NCBI RefSeq assembly: GCF_018531495.1
Contig: NZ_JAHDTI010000004.1
Span: 434,001-498,000 of the forward strand
Length of the DNA: 64,000 bases
Origin: Nonomuraea sediminis
GTDB taxonomy: Bacteria; Actinomycetota; Actinomycetes; Streptosporangiales; Streptosporangiaceae
Reading direction: 5' to 3'
Shown here: positions 8,845-17,251 of the stretch, one piece after another
How the letters are laid out: each line of letters opens with the position of its first letter
Position numbering within the stretch: the first letter of the stretch is position 1
The notes under the pieces: model-generated
What the model was told of the DNA's origin: nothing
The model's input: only the letters and a program-made list of their open reading frames with translations
Databases searched by the model: none
Made by a program: the position numbers and the translations under genes

Positions 8845-9722
8845 GACGCCTCCCCGTCGGCGAACCGGTTGATCACGAATGAGATGGCGAAGATGATCAC
8901 GGTCAGCGTGACCCCGATCGCCGCCGCCGACCCCACCTGCCCCAGGCCGAAGGCCCGGTGGTAGACCTCGTACGACGGCACCGAGGTCGAGTTGCCCGGG
9001 CCGCCCTTGGTGGTGATGTACACCAGGTCGAAGGTGCGCAGCGCGGCGATCACGGTCAGCGTCAGCGCCACCGCGATCTCGCCGCGCACCGACGGCAGCG
9101 TGATCGAGAAGAACTCCCTGGTCGCGTTCGCCCCGTCCAGCCGGGCGGCCTCGTACAGGGTCGGGGGGATCCGGCTCATCCCCGCGAGCAGCAGCACGGT
9201 CACCAGCCCGGTCTCGAACCAGGTGCCGACCACGCCGACCGCCGGCAGCGCGAAGGTGTAGTCACCCAGCCAGCCCCTGGTCAGCGAGTCCAGCCCGAGC
9301 GCGCTCAGCAGGCCGTTGAGCGTCCCGTCGGGGGCGTACACCTTGCGCCAGGCCACCGCCACCACGACCATCGCGACCACCTGCGGCAGGAACACGACGG
9401 TACGGAAGAAGCCCATCCCGCGCACCTTGGCGTGGTTGAGGATCGCGGCCAGCATCAGCCCGATCGCCACCGGCGCCACCGCGTAGAACCCGATGAGCAC
9501 CAGCGCGTGCCCGAAGGCCGCCCGCAACCCCTCGTCCGCGACGATCGCCACGTAGTTGTCCAGCCCGGCCCACGTGCCCAGCGACAGCCCGTCCCAGTTG
9601 TACAGGGACAGCTGTACGGCACGGCCGATCGGGTAGAGCAGGAACGCGGCGTAGATCGCGAAGGCCGGGAGGATGAACAGGTAGGCGACGCGCCGGGGCT
9701 CCCCAGGTGGTCGGCCTGTCAT
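8841..9722 (-). CDS. Sugar ABC transporter permease, MalF type
   Basis: This encodes 293 residues with six predicted membrane helices and the EAA coupling motif EAARLDGANATREFFSITLP. It pairs with the MalG-type permease downstream to form the channel of a CUT1 sugar importer. Its ATG overlaps the stop of the binding-protein gene (ATGA), so binding protein, MalF and MalG form one coupled unit. The length is normal for the family, and the N-terminus is the short type without the large MalF periplasmic loop. Confidence 0.92.
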   Translation of the reverse strand: MTGRPPGEPRRVAYLFILPAFAIYAAFLLYPIGRAVQLSLYNWDGLSLGTWAGLDNYVAIVADEGLRAAFGHALVLIGFYAVAPVAIGLMLAAILNHAKVRGMGFFRTVVFLPQVVAMVVVAVAWRKVYAPDGTLNGLLSALGLDSLTRGWLGDYTFALPAVGVVGTWFETGLVTVLLLAGMSRIPPTLYEAARLDGANATREFFSITLPSVRGEIAVALTLTVIAALRTFDLVYITTKGGPGNSTSVPSYEVYHRAFGLGQVGSAAAIGVTLTVIIFAISFVINRFADGEAS

Positions 9723-11065
9723 CCGTTGCTGTCCGAGAACGTCTTGTAGTCCTTCTCCAGCGTGTCCAGGAACTCCTGCGGGGTCTTCTTCTTGGCCAGC
9801 AGGTCCTGCAGCGCGGCGCCCAGCGTGTCGGAGAAGGTGGGCGTGGCGTAGTCCAGGTAGGGCGCCAGGCCGTTCTGCTTGGTGATCGTGGAGAACGCGG
9901 TGAACATGTCCTGCTGCGGCCCCGCGGGCACCGTCTGCTGGTCGGTGTCGGCGATCGGCAGCAGCCCGTTGGAGGTGAGCACCTTCATCGCGTCGGAGTT
10001 GGTGATGAAGTCGATGTAGGCGGCCGCGGCGTCCGGGTTGGGGCTCTTGGCGGTGATGGCGAAGGGCAGGCCCGTGCCGCCGGTCGCGACGGGGGCGCCG
10101 GGCGGCAGCATGAAGCCCAGGTTCTTGCCCATCGTCTTCTCCAGGTCGGCCAGCAGCCAGCTGCCGCCGATGAGGAACACGCCCTCGCCCTTGCCGAAGG
10201 CCTGCCAGGCCGGGTCGTAGCCCTCGCCGTTGAAGCCCTTGTTGAAGTAGCCCTTGTCCACCCAGTCGACGAGCTGCTGGGCGGCCTTGGTGTTCTCAGG
10301 GGAGTTCCACGAGCCGCCCTTGCGGCCGAAGCCGAGCGTGCTGATCTGGTCGGCGGGCACGTTCTGGCCCTGGACGGTGCCGAACACGTGGATGGCCGGC
10401 CACTTGTCCAGGTTGCCGAGCATCAGCGGGGTCTCACCGGCGGTCTTGGCCTTGGCCAGCGCCGCCTGGAAGTCCTCCCAGGTCTTGGGCGGGGTCAGGC
10501 CGAGCTTGGCCAGCTTCTCCTTGTTGTACAGGACGCCGACGACCTCGCCGACCTGCGGCATGCCGTACAGGCTGCCCTGGCCGAAGATCTTGCCGTCGGA
10601 GCTGTAGCTGACGTACTGCAGCACCGACTGGGGGTAGCGCTTCTTCCAGCCGTAGGCCTCGGCGTAGGCGTCGAGCGGGCGCAGCTGCCCCGCCTTGACG
10701 AAGGCGCCCATCTGGGGCCTGCCGTTGTTGGCCTGCACCACGTCAGGGGGCTCGTTGCCGGTCAGCGCCAGGCGCAGCGTGGTGTTGAGGTCGTCGAAGG
10801 AGCGCGACACCCGCTTGATCTTGATGTTGGGGTACTTCGCCTGGAAGTCGGCGACGAGCTTGGACATCTGGGCGTTCTGTCCGCCGCGGACCTCCTGGTC
10901 CCAGACGGTGAGCGTCACGTTGCCGAGCTTGGAGGCGTCGGTGCGGACGCCGCCGCTGGGCTGCGCGGGGGACGTCGCGGGCGGGGCCGAGGAGCCGGGC
11001 GCGCAGGCGGCGGTGGCCAAGGCGAGGACGCAGGCGGCGGCTGCGACGCGCATCTTGGGGGTCAT
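9719..11065 (-). CDS. Sugar-binding lipoprotein of ABC importer
   Basis: This is a 448-residue extracytoplasmic solute-binding protein of the SBP_bac_1 family. The signal peptide ends in a lipobox (LATAACAPG), so the mature protein would be lipid-anchored at the cysteine. The family-typical start VTLTVWDQE and the central LPFAI-containing region are present. The ATG at 11065 follows AAGGAG and overlaps the stop of the PfkB gene (ATGA). Many tryptophans and asparagines fit a carbohydrate pocket. From context the ligand is probably a beta-linked oligosaccharide, perhaps amino-sugar containing, but binding specificity cannot be read from sequence. Confidence 0.9.
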   Translation of the reverse strand: MTPKMRVAAAACVLALATAACAPGSSAPPATSPAQPSGGVRTDASKLGNVTLTVWDQEVRGGQNAQMSKLVADFQAKYPNIKIKRVSRSFDDLNTTLRLALTGNEPPDVVQANNGRPQMGAFVKAGQLRPLDAYAEAYGWKKRYPQSVLQYVSYSSDGKIFGQGSLYGMPQVGEVVGVLYNKEKLAKLGLTPPKTWEDFQAALAKAKTAGETPLMLGNLDKWPAIHVFGTVQGQNVPADQISTLGFGRKGGSWNSPENTKAAQQLVDWVDKGYFNKGFNGEGYDPAWQAFGKGEGVFLIGGSWLLADLEKTMGKNLGFMLPPGAPVATGGTGLPFAITAKSPNPDAAAAYIDFITNSDAMKVLTSNGLLPIADTDQQTVPAGPQQDMFTAFSTITKQNGLAPYLDYATPTFSDTLGAALQDLLAKKKTPQEFLDTLEKDYKTFSDSNG

Positions 11066-12180
11066 GATGTTGCTCCTTCTTGCGTGGCCATCCCGAGGTC
11101 GGCGTAGCGGGCGATGGTGGCCGCCGCCCTGTGTACCGCACCCACGGGGACGGTGGGAACCAGCCGGTCCAGGAAGGCGTAGCGGCGGGCCAGCGAGTCG
11201 CCGTAGGCGCCGCCGGTCCCGGCGGACGCGCGCACCTCGTGCCACCAGTCCGCGATGTCCCCCCAGCCGGGCGCGGCCAGCGAGCCGCCGAACTGCTGGA
11301 CGGCCAGCGCCGCGCACAGCCCGGCGAAGGCCAGCCGGTCGGCCAGCGGCCAGCCGCTCAGCGTGCCGAGCACGATCCCGGCGCCGAACACGTCGCCCGC
11401 GCCCGTGGGGTCGAGCGCGGTCACCCGCGGCGCGGGCACGAACGCCTCCTCGCCGGTCGTCGAGTCGATGGCCATGGCGCCGTTGGCCCCGTCGGTGACG
11501 ACCGCCAGCGGGACCCGGTCGGCGAGCGCGTACAGCGCGTCGCGCGTCGTCTCGGTGCCGGTGTAGGCCATGGCCTCGACCGCGTTGGGCATGAAGGCGT
11601 GGGCGGTGGACAGGCGGTCGAGCAGCTCGGGCGACCAGGTCTCCGACGGGTCCCAGCCCACGTCGGCGAAGATCAGCGAGCCGTTCTGGTGCGCGAGCTC
11701 GGCCCAGCCGGACTCCTGGTGGTCCTCGCTGGACAGGTCCACGATCACCGCCCTGGACGGCGGCGGGCAGCCGATCATCTCCGCGGCCGGCATAGGCGCG
11801 GGGTGGCCGTGCGTGACCATGCTGCGGTCGCGGTTGACCGCCATGGACACCGTCACGGGCGAGTGCCAGTGCTCGAAGCGGCGCGATCTGGACAGGTCGA
11901 CCGACTCCTGCTCGGCCAGGGTGCGCCAGCAGAAGTCGCCGTAGTCGTCGTCGCCGAAAGCGGCGGCAAGCGATGTGCGCAGGCCCAAGCGGCTGGTGGC
12001 GATGGCCAGGTTGGCGATGCCGCCAGGGCAGGACCCCATGCCCTCGGCCCACACCTCGGTGCCCGCTGCGGGCATCGCGGGCAGGCCGGTGAAGACGATG
12101 TCGAGGAAGACGGTTCCCGCCAGGAAGACATCGAATTGGGGCCCCTCGGGGCTGCGCAGATCGGCAAGAGGGTCGTACAC
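11062..12180 (-). CDS. PfkB family carbohydrate kinase
   Basis: This is a ribokinase-fold sugar or nucleoside kinase. It has the Gly-rich substrate loop (GSCPGGIANLA) near the N-terminus and the PfkB signature 2 DPTGAGDVFGAG with the catalytic base aspartate. I choose the GTG at 12180, preceded by GGAG eight bases away, giving 372 residues; an ATG at 12246 would add 22 poorly conserved residues. It is the first gene of the importer operon. Together with the divergent GH4 enzyme, which needs phosphorylated substrates, it is the best candidate for the kinase that phosphorylates the imported sugar. The family also includes kinases of monosaccharide products, so the order of steps is inference. 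Confidence 0.85.
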   Translation of the reverse strand: MYDPLADLRSPEGPQFDVFLAGTVFLDIVFTGLPAMPAAGTEVWAEGMGSCPGGIANLAIATSRLGLRTSLAAAFGDDDYGDFCWRTLAEQESVDLSRSRRFEHWHSPVTVSMAVNRDRSMVTHGHPAPMPAAEMIGCPPPSRAVIVDLSSEDHQESGWAELAHQNGSLIFADVGWDPSETWSPELLDRLSTAHAFMPNAVEAMAYTGTETTRDALYALADRVPLAVVTDGANGAMAIDSTTGEEAFVPAPRVTALDPTGAGDVFGAGIVLGTLSGWPLADRLAFAGLCAALAVQQFGGSLAAPGWGDIADWWHEVRASAGTGGAYGDSLARRYAFLDRLVPTVPVGAVHRAAATIARYADLGMATQEGATS

Positions 12181-12292
12181 AGGTTTTGCTCCATCCTCGA
12201 CAAGCCGAGATGTGCGCAATCTTGCACGTTTACGCGTAGATATCAAGAGAGCATGCTCGCTTTTGCGCGGAAATGGCTGATACGATCCGAGC
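12181..12292. promoter_or_regulatory. Divergent control region of sugar locus, candidate DeoR operator
   Basis: This 112-base gap separates the importer operon from the DeoR gene. It is less GC-rich than the genes and holds an inverted repeat GCGCAA (12214-12219) and TTGCGC (12263-12268), with further TTGCACG and GCTCGC copies between. A TACGAT hexamer (12281-12286) ends six bases before the GTG of the DeoR gene, consistent with a leaderless transcript. DeoR regulators usually bind such repeated half-sites and are released by a phosphorylated sugar. The operator assignment is inference. Confidence 0.45.
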
Positions 12293-13051
12293 GTGCTTCA
12301 GCGCGTCAGGCATGCAGAGATCATGCGAAGGGTTCGCCTCTCGGGCGCGACCAGTGTGCAGGAACTCGCTCAACAGCTCGGCGTCAGCCCGTCGACGATC
12401 CGCCGGGATCTCGAGGTGCTCGATCGGGACGGCACGCTGAGACGGGTGCGCGGGGGAGCGCTCGCCAGCGTCGACGCCGACACCGACCGGCCCTTCTCCG
12501 AGGTGGCCGAGGTCGACGAGCAGGACAAGGAGGCGGTCGCGCTCAGCGCCGCCGAGCTGGTGCGCGACGGCGACGTGGTGCTGCTCGACATCGGCACCAC
12601 GACCATGCGCCTGGCCCACCACCTGCGCGGCCGCCCGATCACCGTGATCACCTCCAGCCTGGCCGTGTTCGACGTGCTGCGCCACGACTCCGCCGTCGAG
12701 CTGCTGCTGCTCGGCGGCAGGCTCCGGCGCCCCTACCACTCGCTGGTCGGCGTGCTCACCGAGGCGGCGCTCGGCCAGGTCGTGGCCGACCGCGTGTTCC
12801 TCGGCGTGAGCGGCGTCCGGCAGGACGGGCAGCTGGTCGACACCACGCTGGCCGAGGTGCCGCTGAAGCGGGCCATGATCGCGGCCGCGGGCGAGGTGGT
12901 GCTGCTGGTGGACCGGCACAAGTTCCCCGGCACCGGCGCGCTGCGGGTCTGCGGGCCCGAGGACATCGACGTCGTCGTCACCAACCGGGGTGCCGACGAG
13001 ACGACGCTGCGCAACTGCGCGGCCGCTGGTGCGGAGGTTGTACGAGTATGA
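12293..13051 (+). CDS. DeoR/GlpR family transcriptional regulator
   Basis: This encodes 252 residues. The N-terminal DeoR helix-turn-helix is textbook (SVQELAQQLGVSPSTIRRDL), and the C-terminal sugar-phosphate-sensing DeoR domain includes DIGTTTMRLA and the KFPGTGA stretch. It starts with GTG immediately after a TACGAT hexamer, so a leaderless start is likely. It lies divergent to the importer operon and is coupled by a 4-base overlap to the GH4 gene, so it probably controls both sides of the locus. The effector is expected to be a sugar phosphate made by the PfkB kinase or GH4 enzyme. Confidence 0.9.
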   Translation: MLQRVRHAEIMRRVRLSGATSVQELAQQLGVSPSTIRRDLEVLDRDGTLRRVRGGALASVDADTDRPFSEVAEVDEQDKEAVALSAAELVRDGDVVLLDIGTTTMRLAHHLRGRPITVITSSLAVFDVLRHDSAVELLLLGGRLRRPYHSLVGVLTEAALGQVVADRVFLGVSGVRQDGQLVDTTLAEVPLKRAMIAAAGEVVLLVDRHKFPGTGALRVCGPEDIDVVVTNRGADETTLRNCAAAGAEVVRV

Positions 13052-14379
13052 AGTTGGCCGTCCTCGGCGGTGGGGGTTTCCGGGTTCCGCTGGTGTACGG
13101 CGCGCTGCTGCGTGACACGGCCAGACCCCGGGTGGACGAGGTCGTGCTGCACGACGTGTCCGCGGAGCGGCTGGAGGCCATCGGCCACGTGCTCGAGCAG
13201 CTCGCCGGTGACGAACGCGAGATCAAGGTCCATACGACCACGGACCTGGACACCGCGCTGGGCGGTGCCGACTTCGTCTTCTCCGCCATCCGGGTGGGCG
13301 GGCTGGCCGGCCGTACCGCCGACGAGCGGGTCGCGCTCGAGCTCGGCCTGCTCGGCCAGGAGACGACCGGCCCCGGCGGCATCGCCTACGGGCTGCGGAC
13401 CGTGCCCGTGGCGGTGCGGGTGGCCGAGCGGATCGCCGCCGTGGCCCCCGACGCCTGGGTGATCAACTTCACCAACCCGGCCGGCATGATCACCGAGGCC
13501 ATGCAGAGCGTGCTGGGCGAGCGGGTCGTCGGGATCTGTGACTCGCCGATCGGCCTGATCAGGCGGTCGGCCGCCGCGCTCGGCCTCGACCCGGCGCGCG
13601 TTTCGCCCGACTACGTGGGGCTGAACCACCTGGGCTGGCTGCGCGGGCTGTCCTACCAGGGTCGCGACGTGCTGCCCGAGCTGCTCGCCGACGACCAGGC
13701 CCTGGAGCGGGTGGAGGAGGCCAGGCTCTTCGGCAACGAGTGGGTGCGGACCCTGGGCGCGCTGCCCAACGAGTACCTGCACTACTACTACTTCGCCCGC
13801 GAGTCCATCGCCTCGATCACCGGGCGCGACCTGACCCGAGGCGAGTCGCTCGAGCGCCAGCAGGACCGCTTCTACACGGCCGTGCGCGAGCGTCCCGAGC
13901 GTGCCCTGGCCGAGTGGGAGCAGACACGCAGGGAACGCGACGCCAGCTACATGGCCGAGGCCCGCACCGGCGAGCGGGACGCCTCCGACCTGGAGGCGGG
14001 CGGCTACGAGGGCATCGCGCTCTCGCTCATGGGCGCGCTGGCCAGGGGCGAGCCCTCCACGATGATCCTCAACGTCCGCAACGGCAGCGCGGTCCCCGGC
14101 GTGCCGGCGGACGCGGTCGTGGAGATTCCGTGCGTGGTGACGGGCTCCGGCATCAAGCCGCTGGCCACCAGCCCGCTCGACGGGCGCTTCCTCGGGTTGG
14201 TGCAACAGGTGAAGGCGGCAGAGCGGGCCACCATCGAGGCCGCGCTGACGGGCTCGCCGCGCCTGGCCGTGGCGGCCTTCGCCCTGCACCCGCTGGTCGA
14301 CTCGGTGGGCACGGCCCGCCTGCTGTTCGACGGATACCGCGCGCGCATCCCTTCGCTGGCCGCCACTTTCCCCGGATAG
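13048..14379 (+). CDS. Family 4 glycosyl hydrolase (6-phospho-glycosidase)
   Basis: This is a 443-residue NAD- and metal-dependent GH4 enzyme. A Rossmann start (LAVLGGGGFRVP), the conserved NFTNPAGMITEA stretch, the metal cysteine in GICDSP and the histidine in LNHLGW are all present, so the active site looks intact. Family members hydrolyse 6-phospho-beta-glucosides, 6-phospho-alpha-glucosides or diacetylchitobiose 6-phosphate by an oxidation-elimination mechanism in the cytoplasm. The sequence is closest in style to the LicH/ChbF 6-phospho-beta branch. Its ATG overlaps the DeoR stop. With no PTS gene here, the phosphate must come from a kinase, most simply the PfkB protein of the divergent operon. 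Confidence 0.9.
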   Translation: MKLAVLGGGGFRVPLVYGALLRDTARPRVDEVVLHDVSAERLEAIGHVLEQLAGDEREIKVHTTTDLDTALGGADFVFSAIRVGGLAGRTADERVALELGLLGQETTGPGGIAYGLRTVPVAVRVAERIAAVAPDAWVINFTNPAGMITEAMQSVLGERVVGICDSPIGLIRRSAAALGLDPARVSPDYVGLNHLGWLRGLSYQGRDVLPELLADDQALERVEEARLFGNEWVRTLGALPNEYLHYYYFARESIASITGRDLTRGESLERQQDRFYTAVRERPERALAEWEQTRRERDASYMAEARTGERDASDLEAGGYEGIALSLMGALARGEPSTMILNVRNGSAVPGVPADAVVEIPCVVTGSGIKPLATSPLDGRFLGLVQQVKAAERATIEAALTGSPRLAVAAFALHPLVDSVGTARLLFDGYRARIPSLAATFPG

Positions 14380-14386
14380 TTCCATA

Positions 14387-14404
14387 CTTGCGCAGGCACG
14401 CAAG
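14387..14404. repeat. Short inverted repeat after GH4 gene
   Basis: CTTGCG (14387-14392) and CGCAAG (14399-14404) form a six-base stem with a six-base loop, eight bases after the GH4 stop. It could be a weak terminator or part of the ArsR control region that follows. There is no T-run. Confidence 0.35.
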
Positions 14405-14460
14405 CCTGGGTCAGTCTTGGTGGCATGCCAGATCTCGGATGGGGTGAGATCCCGCCACCG

Positions 14461-14488
14461 GTGACAAGTGATGGATCGCGCTTAGACT
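14461..14488 (+). promoter_or_regulatory. Promoter of the arsR-mgtA operon
   Basis: GTGACA (14461-14466) and TAGACT (14483-14488) match the -35 and -10 consensus with a 16-base spacer. The -10 box ends eight bases before the GTG at 14497, which predicts a leaderless transcript and supports that start over an upstream ATG at 14425. Confidence 0.6.
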
Positions 14489-14496
14489 GGGCGCCC

Positions 14497-14844
14497 GTGG
14501 CGACCAAGGAGATCGGCGACCCGCCCGCGGACGTGCTTGCCGAGGCGGCGGCCGCCTTCGGGTTGCTCTCATCGCCACCGCGGCTGCACATCGTGTGGGC
14601 GCTGTCGCAGGGCGAGTGCGACGTGAGCGGGCTGGCCGAGCGGGTGGGCGGCGCGCTGCCCGCGGTCAGCCAGCACCTGGCCAAGCTCAAGCTGGCCGGT
14701 CTGGTGCGTTCCAGGCGCGAGGGCCGCCGGGTGGTCTACCTGATCGACGATCAGGACATCGTGGCCACCGTCAGGGGGTTGGTGGGGCGGCTCGCCGAGC
14801 GCACGAGCGCGCCGGAGGAGTCCGCCGGTGGTCTGGGCGCCTGA
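14497..14844 (+). CDS. ArsR/SmtB family transcriptional regulator
   Basis: This is a 115-residue winged-helix regulator. The recognition region (SGLAERVGGALPAVSQHLAKL) and the beta wing (LVRSRREGRRVVYLI) are clear. Family members are usually repressors released by metal ions. The classic ELCVCDL metal motif is changed to GECDVSGL, keeping one cysteine, and there are no C-terminal histidines, so the metal site, if any, differs from SmtB or CzrA. It overlaps the P-type ATPase gene by 17 bases, so it very probably controls that pump. The start is chosen from the promoter spacing. Confidence 0.85.
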   Translation: MATKEIGDPPADVLAEAAAAFGLLSSPPRLHIVWALSQGECDVSGLAERVGGALPAVSQHLAKLKLAGLVRSRREGRRVVYLIDDQDIVATVRGLVGRLAERTSAPEESAGGLGA

Positions 14845-17251
14845 GGCGCCGCGCAGGACGCGCGAGCTGACCCAGCTGCAGGCGCTTCGGCGGTTGGACT
14901 CGGGGCCGCGCGGCCTGGTGGAGACCGAGGCCGAGGCTCGCCTGCTGCGCCTGGGCGACAACGCCGTTCCCGTCCACCCGCCTTCCTGGCCCCGCCGACT
15001 GGCCCGCAGCCTGCGTGACCCGTTCACCATGGTGCTGCTCGCGCTCGGCGTGGTCTCCGCGCTGATCGCCTCCTGGGGCGCCGCGGGCGTCATCGTGCTC
15101 CTGGTCGCGGCGAGCTGCCTGCTCCGTTCCAACGGCGAGTACCGGGCCGACCGCTCGACGGCGGCGCTGCGCGCGCTGGTGGCCACCACGGCCACGGTCC
15201 GCCGGCGCCCGACCGAGGAGGCCCCGTCGTGGGAGCGGGAGATCCCCGTCGACCAGCTGGTACCCGGCGACGTGATCAAGCTCGGGCCCGGCGACCTGGT
15301 GCCGGCCGACGTCCGGTTGCTGCGCGCCGGCGGGCTGACGGTGCACCAGGCGCCGGTCACGGGCGAGTCCGCCCCGGTGCCCAAGCGGGCGCTCGACCTG
15401 CCCGACGGCGACGACCATCTGTGCTGGCAGGGCAGCAGTGTGGCCACGGGCAGCGCTCTTGCCGTGGTGACGGCCACCGGCGGCGACACCGTCCTGGCCG
15501 GCGCCTACCACGGTCCGGTGCGCAGGCTGTCGGCCTTCGACCGGTCGGTGAACGGGATCTCCTGGATCCTGGTCAGGCTCATGCTGATCATCCCGCCGGT
15601 CGCCCTGGTGGCCAACGCGGTGCTGCGCGGCAGGGGCCTCGAGGCGCTGCCGTTCGCTGTCGCGGTGGCCGTCGGCCTCACCCCCGAGATGCTGCCCGTC
15701 GTCGTGACCACCGCCCTGGCCAGGGGTTCCGTGCTGCTCGCGCGCCGCGGAGTGATCGTCAAAAGGCTGCCCGCGCTGCACGACCTGGGCGCGGTCGACG
15801 TGCTCTGCATGGACAAGACCGGCACGCTCACCCGCGACCGCCCCGTGGTCGACGCCTCGGTGGATCCCGACGGGCTCACCGATCCCGAGGTGCTGCGCTG
15901 GGCGGCGATCAACAGCTTCTGGACGCTGCACCTGACCGACCTGCCCACGCCGGACCCCCTGGACGAGGCGATCCTGGCCGCCGCACCCGGGATCGGCGAC
16001 GTCGAGGGCGTGGACGCCGCGCCGTTCGACCCGACGACGCGGATCTCGTGCGCGCTGGTGAACGACGGCGGCAGGCACGTCGTCGTGGTCAAGGGCGCCG
16101 CCGAGGCGGTGCTGGCCCGGTGTTCGGTGCCGCGGGGCAAGGGGCCGGCCGACCGGCTCGCGGAAGGGGGTGCGCGGGTCCTCGCGGTGGCCATCGCGGA
16201 GAGAGACCGACTGGGCGAGGAGCACGGGCTGACCCTCGTCGGGTTCGTCACCCTGGTCGACGAGCCCTCGCCCGAGGCGGCCGGCGCGCTGGACGCGCTG
16301 ATCCGCAGGGGGATCACCCCGAAGGTGGTCACCGGCGACCACCCGGCCACCGCCGCCCGCACCTGCCGCGACCTGGGCCTCTCACCGGGCACCGTCGTCG
16401 AGGCGGGATCGGCCACGGACGCCGAACTGGCCGAGGCGACCGTCATCGCCCGCTGCACCCCCGAGGACAAGGCGCGCGTCGTCACGGTGCTGCGCGCGGC
16501 CGGGCACACCGTCGGCTTCCTCGGCGACGGCGTCAACGACCTGCCTGCGATCCGGGCCGCCGAGGTCGGCATCTGCCCCCGTGACGGCGTCGACGTCACC
16601 CGCGAGGCCGCCGACATCGTGCTGGCCGCCAAGGACCTCACCGCGATCGACCAGGCCGTCGTCGCCGGGCGGCGCAGCACCGGCAACATCGTCACCTACC
16701 TGCGCATCGCGCTGTCGTCCAACGTCGGCAACGTCATCGCGATGCTGCTCGCCGGGCTGGCGCTGCCGTTCCTGCCGATGCTGCCCGTCCAGGTCCTGGT
16801 CCAGAACCTCTGCTTCGACGCCGCCCAGCTCGCCCTGGCCTTCGACCGGGCCGACCCGGGCGTGCTCGCCCGCCCCTTCAGGCTCCGCCCCGACGGCGTG
16901 CTGCGCTTCATCCTCGGCTTCGGCGTGCTGAACGCCGGCGTCGACCTGGCCACCTTCACCGTTCTCGGCACCGGGGACCAGGCCGTGTTCCACACCGGCT
17001 GGTTCATCGAGAACCTGCTCACCCAGGCCGTGATCATGCTGCTGCTCCGCCCCGTCGCCCGGGTCCCGCGCCCGCTCTGGCCGGCGACCGGCCTGCTCGC
17101 GGCGGTCGCGCTGCTGCTCCCGCTCTCGCCGCTGGCCGGCCCGTTCGGCCTGACCGCGCTCCCCGCCGCCGGCTACTTCTGGCTCCTGCTCGTCGCCATC
17201 CTGTACGGCGGGGCACTGGTCGCCCTCAGGAGCCTGCGGGCCAGGCGCTAG
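14828..17251 (+). CDS. MgtA-like magnesium-importing P-type ATPase
   Basis: This is an 807-residue P-type ATPase. It has TGES (residues 177-180) in the actuator domain, the phosphorylation motif DKTGTLT with D329, GDGVND in the hinge, and VGLTPEMLPVVV in helix 4, the signature of P3B magnesium importers (MgtA/MgtB) as opposed to calcium or heavy-metal pumps. About ten membrane helices are visible. The N-terminus is short and lacks heavy-metal domains. The GTG start has GGAGGAG upstream and lies inside the end of the arsR gene. Control by an ArsR regulator is unusual for an MgtA-type pump, which enterobacteria control by PhoP and an RNA leader. Confidence 0.88.
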   Translation: MVWAPEAPRRTRELTQLQALRRLDSGPRGLVETEAEARLLRLGDNAVPVHPPSWPRRLARSLRDPFTMVLLALGVVSALIASWGAAGVIVLLVAASCLLRSNGEYRADRSTAALRALVATTATVRRRPTEEAPSWEREIPVDQLVPGDVIKLGPGDLVPADVRLLRAGGLTVHQAPVTGESAPVPKRALDLPDGDDHLCWQGSSVATGSALAVVTATGGDTVLAGAYHGPVRRLSAFDRSVNGISWILVRLMLIIPPVALVANAVLRGRGLEALPFAVAVAVGLTPEMLPVVVTTALARGSVLLARRGVIVKRLPALHDLGAVDVLCMDKTGTLTRDRPVVDASVDPDGLTDPEVLRWAAINSFWTLHLTDLPTPDPLDEAILAAAPGIGDVEGVDAAPFDPTTRISCALVNDGGRHVVVVKGAAEAVLARCSVPRGKGPADRLAEGGARVLAVAIAERDRLGEEHGLTLVGFVTLVDEPSPEAAGALDALIRRGITPKVVTGDHPATAARTCRDLGLSPGTVVEAGSATDAELAEATVIARCTPEDKARVVTVLRAAGHTVGFLGDGVNDLPAIRAAEVGICPRDGVDVTREAADIVLAAKDLTAIDQAVVAGRRSTGNIVTYLRIALSSNVGNVIAMLLAGLALPFLPMLPVQVLVQNLCFDAAQLALAFDRADPGVLARPFRLRPDGVLRFILGFGVLNAGVDLATFTVLGTGDQAVFHTGWFIENLLTQAVIMLLLRPVARVPRPLWPATGLLAAVALLLPLSPLAGPFGLTALPAAGYFWLLLVAILYGGALVALRSLRARR

